Source: an uncultured Burkholderiales bacterium
GTDB taxonomy: Bacteria > Pseudomonadota > Gammaproteobacteria > Burkholderiales > Burkholderiaceae_C
DNA: 64,000 nt
Assembly (NCBI GenBank): GCA_903876885.1
Contig: CAIRBP010000004.1
Coordinates: 62,001-126,000 of the forward strand
Direction: 5' to 3'
Of this stretch, positions 56,574 to 64,000 are shown piece after piece. Positions within the stretch are counted from its first letter, which is position 1. Every line of letters starts with the position of its first letter. A program made the position numbers and the translations under genes. Under the pieces are notes generated by a model, which saw only the letters and a program-made list of their open reading frames with translations, searched no databases and had not been told where the DNA came from.

Positions 56574-57263
56574 ATGAAATTCATAACGTTACGCACAGTT
56601 AAGCTCTCAGCTTTTTTAAATTTTGCGGTCCTATCAATAGCACTGGTCTCTAGTATGCCCAATCACGCCCAAGAAACTAACAAAGAAGGCTCCACTCCAA
56701 AAAACCCACGTTTTAAACCACTAACACTTGAAGAACTAAACGTTTATCAACAACCTTTGGGTCAGCAAGTCATGAAAGTCTCAAGCATCGGACTTGGGGG
56801 GCCCTATAACCCACTACTTCGAAGTCCTGTGATGGGCCAAAGAATGTTTGATTTACTTTACTACCTTCGCTGGAACTCATCAGTGCCTCTTAGACTCAAT
56901 GAATTTGCGATTTTGATTATTGGTCGACAATGGCGCTCACAGGTAGAGTGGTTTGCTCACGCACCATTGGCCATCAAAGCCGGACTGTCACCTGATATTG
57001 TGGCTACTTTAAAAACACAAAAAAGACCAGAAAAAATGGCAGAGGATGAAGCCATGGTTTATGATTTTGTTACTGAACTCACTCAGAGCAAACAAGTCTC
57101 AGAGGCTACATTCATAAAGGCTAGAAAAATATTCTCTGAGCAACAACTTGTCGACTTAACGACGATAACGGGTACATACGTCACTGTTGCAATGCTTTTG
57201 GCTATGGCTGATGAAGGCGTACCTGTTGGCAAGGAGCCGCCGTTTAAGGCTGGAGAGCCCTGA
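56574..57263 (+). CDS. exported carboxymuconolactone decarboxylase-family protein, second copy
   Basis: A 229-residue protein with signal peptide (1-32, ending PNHAQ-E). The core repeats the pattern of the paralogue at 33802: LLRSPVMGQRMFD, VPLRLNEFAILIIGRQWRSQVEWFAHAPLAIKAG, PEKMAEDEAMVYDFVTEL. Again no CxxC. Likely periplasmic; reaction unknown. An alpha/beta hydrolase gene follows on the same strand after 221 bases. Confidence 0.83.
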   Translation: MKFITLRTVKLSAFLNFAVLSIALVSSMPNHAQETNKEGSTPKNPRFKPLTLEELNVYQQPLGQQVMKVSSIGLGGPYNPLLRSPVMGQRMFDLLYYLRWNSSVPLRLNEFAILIIGRQWRSQVEWFAHAPLAIKAGLSPDIVATLKTQKRPEKMAEDEAMVYDFVTELTQSKQVSEATFIKARKIFSEQQLVDLTTITGTYVTVAMLLAMADEGVPVGKEPPFKAGEP

Positions 57264-57484
57264 AAAAGCACAAATGTGTTAATTGAATCGGATAATTTAC
57301 GATCTTAATTTAGTAGTCTTACCAGGGAAAGTACGGGTTCGTAATTCCCCGTTTATTGAACGCGTGACAATTACACTATTTAAAATTTTAAATCTACCGT
57401 TATCCGTAATTTTATCAATCAAGAATCCGCTCAACTCAGGTCTAAGAACTTCTGGCGACTGAGATTTACTTAAGTTTAAATAAT

Positions 57485-58597
57485 ATGAAAAATTTCTCAT
57501 CAAACGGAATCAGTGTTCAAACAACAAAAACCAATCATTTACCCTCGCCAGAGCGCCGAGGATTTTTTCAAAACGTTGCAGGAGCAACAGGGATCGTCGC
57601 AACCACGCTAAGTGGTGCAACAGGCGCAGCGCTTGGTCTTAGCACAGGTGCCGCACAGGCAGCAAGCTCTAGCGAAACTCCAATCATTGCATCTGAGCAC
57701 TGGGCTATCAAAAGAGTTGGTAATGAAGACATAAAGCTTTTCATATTAAATAAAAAGCCAGCCAACTATAAAAAGCTTCCCATGATGGGAACCATACTAT
57801 TTGTCCACGGATCCTCCATGGCTGGCTCACCCGTATTTGATCTTCAAGTGCCAGGCAAACCCGAGTACTCAACGATGGATTATTTTGCCAAACTGGGGTA
57901 TGACACTTGGTGCTTGGACCACGAGGGTTACGGCAGGTCTTCCAAATCAAGAGACATTACTTACGACATTTCAACAGGTGCGGATGATTTAGAAGCGGTT
58001 AGTCGCTACATCATTCAAAAAACGGGGGATCCAAAGCTAATGCTTTATGGTGTCTCCTCAGGCGGGCTGAGAGCGGCTCTCTTTACTGAGCGTTTCCCAG
58101 AGCGAGTCAGTCGTATCATTCTTGATGCTTTTGTATGGACAGGAGAAGGAAGTCCAACACTGGCAAACCGCAGAAAACGCATTGACGAATGGAAGTCCTC
58201 CAATAGGCGTCCACTAGATCATGCGATGGTTCAAAGTATTTTTACAAGAGACCATCCTGGCACTGCCGATCAAGATGTAATCGACGCTTTTGCTAAAGCA
58301 ATCTTAAAACTAGATAACTCTTTACCTACAGGGACATATATCGATATGTCTGTTAACTTACCCGTTTGTACGCCCGAGAAGTTAACGGTCCCGACTATGA
58401 TTTTGAGAGGAGAATTTGACGGTATTGCAGCGTTTGATGACATCGTTAAATATTTCTCAAAACTACCTCATCCAGATAAAAGGATTGTGGTAATGCCTGG
58501 TATCGCCCATGCTAGCTTACAAGAAAAAAATGTGAAGCTAGTATTACACGCAATGGAGAGTTTCTTCAGCCAGCCACCGTTAATCTACAAAGGATGA
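57485..58597 (+). CDS. exported alpha/beta hydrolase
   Basis: A 370-residue protein with a twin-arginine-like leader (SPERRGFFQNVAGATG, ~21-36) and small-residue hydrophobic stretch to ~60. The hydrolase core has the oxyanion block ILFVHGSSMAG (~104-114), the nucleophile S191 in GVSSGG, an acidic residue in LRGEFDGIAAFD and the histidine in PGIAHASLQ. The catalytic triad therefore looks complete. The substrate is unknown; the family includes haloalkane dehalogenases and esterases. The paired exported CMD gene upstream suggests a shared periplasmic role. Confidence 0.87.
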   Translation: MKNFSSNGISVQTTKTNHLPSPERRGFFQNVAGATGIVATTLSGATGAALGLSTGAAQAASSSETPIIASEHWAIKRVGNEDIKLFILNKKPANYKKLPMMGTILFVHGSSMAGSPVFDLQVPGKPEYSTMDYFAKLGYDTWCLDHEGYGRSSKSRDITYDISTGADDLEAVSRYIIQKTGDPKLMLYGVSSGGLRAALFTERFPERVSRIILDAFVWTGEGSPTLANRRKRIDEWKSSNRRPLDHAMVQSIFTRDHPGTADQDVIDAFAKAILKLDNSLPTGTYIDMSVNLPVCTPEKLTVPTMILRGEFDGIAAFDDIVKYFSKLPHPDKRIVVMPGIAHASLQEKNVKLVLHAMESFFSQPPLIYKG

Positions 58598-58623
58598 ACG
58601 AGTTAAGAAAATGCAATAAACAA

Positions 58624-58643
58624 AGAGCCCTGTAATGGGCTCT
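58624..58643. terminator. hairpin between the hydrolase gene and the zinc-ribbon operon
   Basis: AGAGCCC (58624-58630) pairs with GGGCTCT (58637-58643) around six bases. On the minus strand it is followed by TTGTTT, so it probably ends the zinc-ribbon operon; it may also serve the convergent hydrolase. Confidence 0.6.
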
Positions 58644-58657
58644 AGTTGAAGTTTAAA

Positions 58658-59296
58658 TTATTTATTGACAAGCTCAGACAACGCAACATCGATAAACTCA
58701 GACCAACGCTCTCGCTTACATACCGAGAACACAAACTCTTGCCCCTCGGTTGTGATGATTTGAAATTGATCTCCCTTAATACTAAAACCAAGCTCTGCGC
58801 TCTGCGATCTTACTCGGCAGTACGGAATTGAGATTACATTTGAATTAACAAAGTAACTCTCCGGGGTAAATACAAGTCCATCGGCCATCAAATATAGCCA
58901 TCCACCAATAGTAGCAGCGGGACCAATCAAGGAGGCCGGTCCGTGAGCTCTAATTTCTTTATTTCGGTCAGTCAGGGAAAGGGACTTAAGAATTTTGTGC
59001 GTATTCTTGTAATGAATTAAAAACGTCCAAGCAAATAAGATTAGGACGAAACTAGCATATTTGATAGGTTGAGCAAAAATGTATACCAATAGAGCAAAGA
59101 CGATTCCGGCAACCAAAAGGGTTGATAAAAATGCTTTTGATAAATCCATCTGTAAGAAAATTGAGTCGGAGAAAAAACTCACAATATCCTTGGCTCTCCA
59201 AACCTCGCCGGCAACGCTTGGCAATAGCTTGATGCCACAGTTCTCACAATAAGCATTGTCTTCATCGTTGGGGTGATGGCAGATGTTGCAGTTCAT
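58658..59296 (-). CDS. zinc-ribbon membrane protein with PH-like C-terminal region, function unknown
   Basis: A 212-residue protein. C3-x2-C6 and C17-x2-C20 form a zinc ribbon with the same spacing as in the next protein of the operon. Two membrane helices are at ~55-75 and ~79-96. The end (PYCRVRSQSAELGFSIKGDQ ... WSEFIDVALSEL) looks like a PH/GRAM-like domain. No family is recognised with certainty. It is the last gene of a minus-strand group, 32 bases past the 611-residue gene, and a hairpin follows. Confidence 0.75.
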   Translation of the reverse strand: MNCNICHHPNDEDNAYCENCGIKLLPSVAGEVWRAKDIVSFFSDSIFLQMDLSKAFLSTLLVAGIVFALLVYIFAQPIKYASFVLILFAWTFLIHYKNTHKILKSLSLTDRNKEIRAHGPASLIGPAATIGGWLYLMADGLVFTPESYFVNSNVISIPYCRVRSQSAELGFSIKGDQFQIITTEGQEFVFSVCKRERWSEFIDVALSELVNK

Positions 59297-59328
59297 AGCT
59301 TAGGTTCTTTATTAGACTAACAGTCGTC

Positions 59329-61164
59329 TTATTCTTTTTCGTTACTTGTACGTTTTTTAGAAGTCGTTTTTTCAGCAGATTTTTCCTCGCCTTTTTCCCG
59401 CTCCGAAGATTTGGAATTAGCCTTTTCTTTACCATGCTCGCCGCCTTTTTCAGACTTGTCTGACTTCTCAGACTTTTCTAAGCGTTCTTTTTCATTCTCT
59501 TTATTCTCTTTGCTTTTATCGGAGGGCTCTTTATCTTGTGCAGACTTGGGCTCATCCTTAGCTATGCCTTTTGCAGGCTCTTCGACCTCGGATTTTGAGC
59601 TTTCTTTCTCGCTGTGTTCATCTTCAGATTTATCTTTGAGCTTTAAAGATTCCTCGACCTTTTTCTTATGTAGCTCAGCCTTAACGTCTTGAGCTGCATA
59701 ATAGTTGTAAACACTAAAGCCACCTAGCAACAGAGTCAGTCCACACAGGAATCCAACAAACCACATTACAACAGTGTCACTGATCGAACTGGACTCAGTC
59801 GACTTAGTTTTAACTACATTTTTCACCTGGGCCTGGGCCTGGGCCTGCGATGCTGCTAATTGCTCTTGTTGTTTCCTAAAATTAATATTAAACGAGTTCA
59901 TCGTCTTTATCAAAGCTGGATCGATAGTTAATCCACTTAGAAGTTCTTGTTGCTGCTGGAGTTGCGCCCTAATCTCATTTACCGCTGTTGCCATAGCACG
60001 GTTTGCAGTTTGCGCTGCCGACTGCGCCTGAGCTTGGCTTGCCAATTGACCATTTACGAAATTTTCAATGTTTTGTATCTTAAATGTTAATGCAGCAACT
60101 ACTTCATCAAAAGCAGCTGTTGATTTAACAATATTATTTTGCTGAGTGTTGTATAAATTAACAATTCCAGTCTGTATCTTCTTAAACTCAGCAGACAAAA
60201 TAGCCTGCATATCATCTGAATTCTTACCAACCAGGGATTGGGCACTATTAGTCCAAAATGCTTTTAACTCCTCTAACTGAGCTGCAATATCTGTCCTTAG
60301 CTGATCCATTTTGGAATTGACTCCCTGCATATCTACAGCAGGAGCAACTAGTGCAGCTTGGGCAGCTTGGGCCGTGTGAATTCTTTGAGCCAAGGCTTGA
60401 GCGGTTGCGTGAACGTCACCCTTGATATCAGCAACTTTTGCGCCCATCTCTTGACGCATACCGTCTATAGCAGTGCGAAGTTCATCCAAACTTGCTCCAA
60501 ATTCTGCCGTTAACACTGGAATTGGATTGTTCAAAATTGGGGCTAATTGCTCAATATTTACAGGCGCTTCTGAAACAGGGTGATTAGTCTGTGGCAATTG
60601 AACTGTAGCGCCTACTGGCGCATCAGGGTGAAGCTCAGTGCTTGCATGGACAGGTTCTTGTGCAGATACAGTGTGCGCCTCATGGGCAACAGTTTCTATG
60701 ACGTGAGCCTGCGGGGTAGAGACGTCTGATGCCTCGAGTGCTGAGGCTTGAGTTAATGTTGACAAAGGCTCTACCTCTGGTGCGTGCTCACTCAGGTGCT
60801 CAGCGCTATGATGAATTTCACTGGGATTATCATGTTGTATATCATGATGCTCGTGCGATTGAACTGCAGCATCTATCAGTGAATCAAGATTATCTTGGTG
60901 ATTAACATTCAAATTCGATAAATGATCCGGTTGCGAATGAGAATGCTCAACTGCTGGATTAGCTTCAATTGATTCTGCTTGAACGGATACGGACTCAAGT
61001 TGAGCGCTCACCACCGCAGCGCTTTGCTCTGTGGCGAGAAACGCCAGGGCAGCTGCGGCAGAGGCCTCAGCTTGAATTTTTTTGGAGAAATTCAGAAAAG
61101 CACCACATTTCCCGCAAAACTTTGCGTTTAGATTAACGGGTTTACCGCAGTGATCACAATTCAT
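59329..61164 (-). CDS. zinc-ribbon coiled-coil membrane protein with charged tail, function unknown
   Basis: A 611-residue protein in segments: zinc ribbon C3-x2-C6...C17-x2-C20; a His/Glu/Ser-rich low-complexity part (~60-210); long Ala/Gln helices (~220-460) with AQAQAQAQ; one membrane segment (~465-486, VVMWFVGFLCGLTLLLGGFS); and a 120-residue Lys/Glu/Ser tail ending KRTSNEKE. The DNA has a CCTGGG tandem repeat at 59826-59847. The architecture suggests a scaffold or a cell-envelope structural protein rather than an enzyme. No homologue is recognised. It follows the 209-residue gene by 15 bases. Confidence 0.75.
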   Translation of the reverse strand: MNCDHCGKPVNLNAKFCGKCGAFLNFSKKIQAEASAAAALAFLATEQSAAVVSAQLESVSVQAESIEANPAVEHSHSQPDHLSNLNVNHQDNLDSLIDAAVQSHEHHDIQHDNPSEIHHSAEHLSEHAPEVEPLSTLTQASALEASDVSTPQAHVIETVAHEAHTVSAQEPVHASTELHPDAPVGATVQLPQTNHPVSEAPVNIEQLAPILNNPIPVLTAEFGASLDELRTAIDGMRQEMGAKVADIKGDVHATAQALAQRIHTAQAAQAALVAPAVDMQGVNSKMDQLRTDIAAQLEELKAFWTNSAQSLVGKNSDDMQAILSAEFKKIQTGIVNLYNTQQNNIVKSTAAFDEVVAALTFKIQNIENFVNGQLASQAQAQSAAQTANRAMATAVNEIRAQLQQQQELLSGLTIDPALIKTMNSFNINFRKQQEQLAASQAQAQAQVKNVVKTKSTESSSISDTVVMWFVGFLCGLTLLLGGFSVYNYYAAQDVKAELHKKKVEESLKLKDKSEDEHSEKESSKSEVEEPAKGIAKDEPKSAQDKEPSDKSKENKENEKERLEKSEKSDKSEKGGEHGKEKANSKSSEREKGEEKSAEKTTSKKRTSNEKE

Positions 61165-61179
61165 AAGTTCACCTGGTCA

Positions 61180-61809
61180 TTAAAAACTAGCAATTACAAA
61201 ACACGGTGCATAGTTGGCAGCATCGGTCTTGCTTTTTTCACAGGCCTTTAAGGCCTCTTTCTCTGCAATTTGCTTACTCTTTTGCTCTTCAACAATGGCA
61301 CAGTTACCAGCGTTACCATCAAAACTGTAAGTAAATGCGCGGTGATTTCCAGTGAAATCTCCCTTCCTCAAATACTTTGCGTAAAGATTCTTGCACTGCC
61401 CAATCAGTTTTGGGCGGTATTTAGACTTGATGGTGCCCGGTTCCAACGCCTCCGCCTCTTCAGCAGCCTTATTCTCTTTTTCGTCCCGTGAAGCAACCTC
61501 TTTAGCTCCAAGTTCATTTTCTGACTCTTTTAATGCTAATTTTGTCGTTTCTTGGCCTTTGTGACTGCCTTTTTCGCCGTCTTTTGAACCTTCATGCGCC
61601 TTCGTAGCCGTTTTTTCCTCCGCCAAAGCCCCCTCAGAGGTCGTTGCGGTCTGGGTCACTCGAGCTAGTTCCTCGGGACTTAACTCCTCATCTTCCAATA
61701 GCGTCGTTAGGCCATCTAACAAGTTTGAGCTGTACAAATAAAAACCAGCGTTTGCACATGCTAGTACTAGCGCTAATATCAGTAACCAAATCTTTAATGA
61801 GTTACTCAT
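61180..61809 (-). CDS. single-helix anchored protein with cysteine-rich C-terminal domain, function unknown
   Basis: A 209-residue protein with an N-terminal membrane anchor (~5-28, WLLILALVLACANAGFYLYS), a charged Glu/Lys/Ala middle part (~40-125), and a C-terminal domain with four cysteines (LIGQCKN, GNCAIVEE, KACEKSK, APCFVIA) whose last part loosely resembles DUF4189. It is probably exposed to the periplasm, where disulfides could form. It overlaps no gene and directly precedes the 611-residue gene. Confidence 0.72.
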   Translation of the reverse strand: MSNSLKIWLLILALVLACANAGFYLYSSNLLDGLTTLLEDEELSPEELARVTQTATTSEGALAEEKTATKAHEGSKDGEKGSHKGQETTKLALKESENELGAKEVASRDEKENKAAEEAEALEPGTIKSKYRPKLIGQCKNLYAKYLRKGDFTGNHRAFTYSFDGNAGNCAIVEEQKSKQIAEKEALKACEKSKTDAANYAPCFVIASF

Positions 61810-61869
61810 ATTAAAGCTCTTAACTTTACTTTATTGATCGTAAATGGATCATGCTTCATAAATAGTACT

Positions 61870-62277
61870 TTAGACTTTCACTCTTTTGGTTGCCGCAGCG
61901 TTGAGGATTTCAACATAAGCTAGCCAAGAAATAACTTCGTTCATCATTTTATTAAAAACCAAAGTGTCACTTACACCATTAAAGATACATTCCATAATAT
62001 TGGCATAAACAAAGGCTGGATTCATTTGAAAATTAGAATCGCCTTCTTGAATAACCGTCTGCTGGCGCCTATAGTCGCTCACCATTTGAACAAGCGATTC
62101 CCCTAAACTGTCGTGGTAAAGATTTCTTTGCTCGTTCAAATCACTCCAAATTTTCTCTCCGACTTGAATTTGAAAAGGCTTATCCCGAACTTTTAAATCA
62201 TTAAAAGTACTTTGAAATGTTTTATAAACATTTTCCTTAGTGACGGTTTCAAATAATTTCATAATGTTTAAGTCCAT
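61870..62277 (-). CDS. small helical protein, function unknown
   Basis: A 135-residue predicted helical protein with a single cysteine, MDLNIMKLFETVTKENVYKT at the start and a hydrophobic end (EVISWLAYVEILNAAATKR). The start may be at 62277 or, via an in-frame ATG, at 62262; no clear Shine-Dalgarno chooses. It may be the first gene of the zinc-ribbon group, 60 bases before the 209-residue gene. No family is recognised; a phasin-like appearance is too weak to use. Confidence 0.65.
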   Translation of the reverse strand: MDLNIMKLFETVTKENVYKTFQSTFNDLKVRDKPFQIQVGEKIWSDLNEQRNLYHDSLGESLVQMVSDYRRQQTVIQEGDSNFQMNPAFVYANIMECIFNGVSDTLVFNKMMNEVISWLAYVEILNAAATKRVKV

Positions 62278-62349
62278 TAACTAATATTCGCACTTACTCT
62301 CCAATTCAGCTCAAGTAAGGTATCGACTCTTTAAAGACTTTCTAAATAC

Positions 62350-62389
62350 TAAATAAGTACTCATTTTGCAAATAAAACCTACTTATTTA
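62350..62389. repeat. 10-bp inverted repeat between zinc-ribbon group and flavin reductase
   Basis: TAAATAAGTA (62350-62359) and TACTTATTTA (62380-62389) are perfect complements with 20 bases between, inside the divergent control region. It is a plausible operator. Confidence 0.45.
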
Positions 62390-62484
62390 TAAAGCTTTTT
62401 AAGGCCACTTAGCTCTTACTCATAGAATGTCGAGTCAAAAATACTTAAAACTCAGCCACATAGGCTAATAACCAAAGACAGCAA

Positions 62485-63108
62485 ATGAGCAATTCAATAC
62501 ACTTTTACAAACCCTCTGAGGGGCACGGACTGCCACACGATCCCTTCAATGCTATTGTTGGTCCTCGCCCGATTGGCTGGATTTCAAGCAAAAGCAATTC
62601 CGGGGTTTTAAACTTAGCACCTTATAGTTTTTTCAACGCCTTCAATTACATTCCACCCATAATTGCCTTTTCAAGTATCGGGACTAAAGATAGCGTCAGA
62701 AATGTGCAAGAAAACGGAGAGTTCTGCTGGAACCTAGTAACCAAGGATCTGGCAGAACAAATGAACAAGACCTGCGCGCCCGTCGGACCAGAAGTCGACG
62801 AATTTGCTCTTGCAGGACTCACCCCAACACCATCAAAAGAAATATCAGTACCTCGAGTTCTTGAGAGTAAAGTGTCCTTTGAATGCAAAGCAACGCAGAT
62901 CATTCAACTTGAAAACACTCAAGGTGGCAAGGTCAATACCTGGGTTGTATTTGGTGAGGTTGTTGGGGTTCACATCAACCAGTCGCTACTCGTAAACGGG
63001 GTCTATGACACCGCAAATGCACACCACATTCTCCGTGGTGGAGGACCGGCAGATTATTTTGATGTAACGCCGAACAATTTATTCAAAATGGCTAGACCGC
63101 AGGTTTGA
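62485..63108 (+). CDS. flavin reductase-like FMN-binding protein
   Basis: A 207-residue protein of the flavin reductase/flavoredoxin family: DPFNAIVGPRPIGWISSKS (~20-38), LAPYSFFNAFNYIPPIIAFS (~46-65) and GKVNTWVVFGEVVGVHINQS. It likely binds FMN and reduces flavin or an associated substrate. It reads away from the zinc-ribbon group. A near-perfect hairpin lies after it (63122-63160). Confidence 0.92.
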   Translation: MSNSIHFYKPSEGHGLPHDPFNAIVGPRPIGWISSKSNSGVLNLAPYSFFNAFNYIPPIIAFSSIGTKDSVRNVQENGEFCWNLVTKDLAEQMNKTCAPVGPEVDEFALAGLTPTPSKEISVPRVLESKVSFECKATQIIQLENTQGGKVNTWVVFGEVVGVHINQSLLVNGVYDTANAHHILRGGGPADYFDVTPNNLFKMARPQV

Positions 63109-63121
63109 GTCAAAGGACACT

Positions 63122-63160
63122 CTTCGCCGTCAAAACTACAACAAGAGTTTTGGCGCGAAG
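63122..63160. terminator. imperfect hairpin between convergent genes
   Basis: CTTCGC-GTCAAAACT and AGTTTTG-GCGCGAAG (63122-63160) pair with minor mismatch around a short loop. It lies between the flavin reductase stop and the stop of the unknown gene. Only C8 follows, no T-run. Confidence 0.45.
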
Positions 63161-63180
63161 ATGCCCCCCCCGCAATTACA

Positions 63181-63543
63181 CTAATCTTCGTCTGACTCTT
63201 CTTGGTTAAAGACAGAGAAGTGCACATCCTTAAAATCAATCGCAATATAAAAAGACTGCATCAGCGGCTCCTCAGACTCCAAGTAGTACCGCATCTCGTG
63301 AAATATATAGAAACACAGTGAGTCTAAGAAAGTCTTGTATTCAGCTAAATCCCCGCTATGAGACCCAACTCTCAGTCGCCAAGGGTGTACGGGATGATTA
63401 CCCTTTTTAAAGAAAACCTCACAGTCACGCCCTTTTAACAGCTCTCCGCCCGACTCAATGTCATAAAACAGGCGTGCTTTATAGGTTTTTGCATCTTCAT
63501 ATTGACCAAAAATACGTAGCGGAAAAATCCTGACAAATGGCAT
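63181..63543 (-). CDS. protein of unknown function, 120 residues
   Basis: A 120-residue cytoplasmic-looking protein with aromatic-rich strands (MPFVRIFPLRIFGQYEDAKT, HPWRLRVGSHSG, SFYIAIDFKDVHFSVF) and an acidic end (EESDED). No family recognised. It is a possible fold partner in an operon, but no neighbour on its strand exists within the window. An overlapping frame at 63497-63712 is not supported. Confidence 0.6.
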   Translation of the reverse strand: MPFVRIFPLRIFGQYEDAKTYKARLFYDIESGGELLKGRDCEVFFKKGNHPVHPWRLRVGSHSGDLAEYKTFLDSLCFYIFHEMRYYLESEEPLMQSFYIAIDFKDVHFSVFNQEESDED

Positions 63544-63741
63544 AAGTAAAAAAATTGAAAGTTGTTTTGTTTCTTGAGCTAAAAAACTGATTTTTTTGAT
63601 CTCTTAAAGAAAAGCCCTGCTCTAGCAATAAAACTTTTCCTTTATAAGCTCTAATATCACAAGAATCATAATCAAAGCGTAAAAAAACAAGTCTTTTCCC
63701 GAGTAAATCCACTAATAGATGTGCTCGCAGAAATGGCTAAG

Positions 63742-63780
63742 ATATCAAGCTAATCGTAGCTTAGCTCATTTTCTTGATAT
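63742..63780. promoter_or_regulatory. inverted repeats upstream of the right-end receptor gene
   Basis: ATATCAAG (63742-63749) and CTTGATAT (63773-63780) form a perfect 8-bp dyad with 23 bases between, with a nested AGCTA/TAGCT pair inside (63748-63761). The pair lies 54 bases before the start codon, fitting an operator or leader structure. Confidence 0.45.
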
Positions 63781-63833
63781 TTGTGCTTATGCTACGCTCA
63801 AATTTTTTCAGAGAATGCTAAGGAGCTTGGATC

Positions 63834-64000
63834 ATGCAACAAAGTACCGAACTAAATAGAAGATCTATCGTTAAATCTATCGCTAGTGCGCTTGGCTGGG
63901 TTGGGTTTGGACTCTCGCAATCTGCCTTTTCGCAGTCTGGACCCATCCGTATCGGAGGCACGTTAGCCTTAACTGGTCCATTGTCAGCAACGGGACTTGT
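63834..64000 (+). CDS. ABC transporter substrate-binding protein, 5' part (cut by window end)
   Basis: The open frame starts at ATG 63834, with AAGGAG about ten bases before. The first residues form a Tat-like leader (ELNRRSIVKSIASALGWVGF), followed by SGPIRIGGTLALTGPLSATG, the type I (LivK-like) binding fold. It is a second Liv-type receptor in the region, different from 43162-44310. The rest lies outside the window. Confidence 0.85.
   Translation, partial: MQQSTELNRRSIVKSIASALGWVGFGLSQSAFSQSGPIRIGGTLALTGPLSATGL

Noticed and set aside
57297..57503. Minus-strand frame of 68 residues between the CMD-family and hydrolase genes
   Set aside because: It overlaps the start of the well-supported hydrolase and has no family match or clear Shine-Dalgarno.
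59826..59847. CCTGGG hexamer repeats as a separate mobile or variable element
   Set aside because: It is in frame and codes the Ala-Gln repeat of the 611-residue protein; a multiple of three bases keeps the frame.
63497..63712. Minus-strand frame of 71 residues upstream of the 120-residue gene
   Set aside because: It overlaps the start of that gene in another frame, and its composition is phenylalanine/serine-rich without a recognisable fold.

Overview
The window reads as chromosomal DNA of a Gram-negative betaproteobacterium, most likely Burkholderiales. Pointers are two kinds of exported tricarboxylate/organic-acid systems (a Bug/TctC receptor, TcuAB), a PA4780-type RIO kinase, YaeQ, a small bactofilin, Kup, a SoxA typical of Proteobacteria, and several IorAB-type periplasmic molybdenum hydroxylases. 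By eye the base composition is clearly AT-richer than in most Burkholderiales (not counted). No rRNA, tRNA, insertion sequence, phage gene or CRISPR array was seen. Both ends cut through a gene: a TPR/glycosyltransferase-like protein at the left (1-1616, minus) and an ABC substrate-binding protein at the right (63834-64000, plus).

Layout. 1-10093: TPR protein, MAPEG membrane protein, formate-tetrahydrofolate ligase, a 752-residue dehydrogenase-aminotransferase fusion, a methyltransferase, an orphan ParA and the potassium transporter Kup. 10339-15983 (minus): TRAP-TAXI transporter with its receptor, a DapA-like lyase/aldolase, a PaaI-type thioesterase and a 1-Cys peroxiredoxin. 16023-25282 (minus): Tat-exported LVIVD-repeat protein, FAH-family hydrolase, a soxXYZA-cupin-oxidoreductase unit whose SoxY lacks the usual GGCGG tail, and an IorAB-type hydroxylase. 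25544-32877: YaeQ, two outer-membrane proteins, a class V aminotransferase and a second IorAB-type hydroxylase. 32997-39295: bactofilin, DUF1330, an exported carboxymuconolactone decarboxylase-like protein, a second TPR/glycosyltransferase-like protein, RIO kinase, acyl-CoA thioesterase and a dihydroxyphthalate decarboxylase-like protein. 39292-47447: a branched-chain amino-acid-type ABC transporter (LivK, LivH, LivM-LivG fusion, LivF) divergent from tcuAB. 47475-55991: acyl-CoA dehydrogenase, BLUF photoreceptor, PACE efflux protein, RNB ribonuclease, a solute-binding protein without a signal peptide, a PDC-hydrolase-like amidohydrolase, an isopropylmalate/tartrate-type dehydrogenase, a Bug receptor and a ModA-like protein. 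56093-63543: a small low-complexity protein, a second exported CMD-family protein, an exported alpha/beta hydrolase, an unfamiliar zinc-ribbon membrane operon (58658-62277), a flavin reductase and an unknown protein.

Taken together, the genes describe a heterotroph that imports small organic acids through several transporter types (TRAP-TAXI, Liv ABC, Bug, tricarballylate) and oxidises them (acyl-CoA dehydrogenase, FAH hydrolase, TcuAB, isopropylmalate-type dehydrogenase, molybdenum hydroxylases), with a Sox-like periplasmic electron-transfer module of unclear substrate.

The least explained pieces are the zinc-ribbon membrane operon at 58658-62277, the SoxXYZA set with an altered SoxY arm and no SoxB, and the dehydrogenase-aminotransferase fusion with an 8-base homopolymer at its junction. 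All identifications are from reading the translated sequence; no database search was run.
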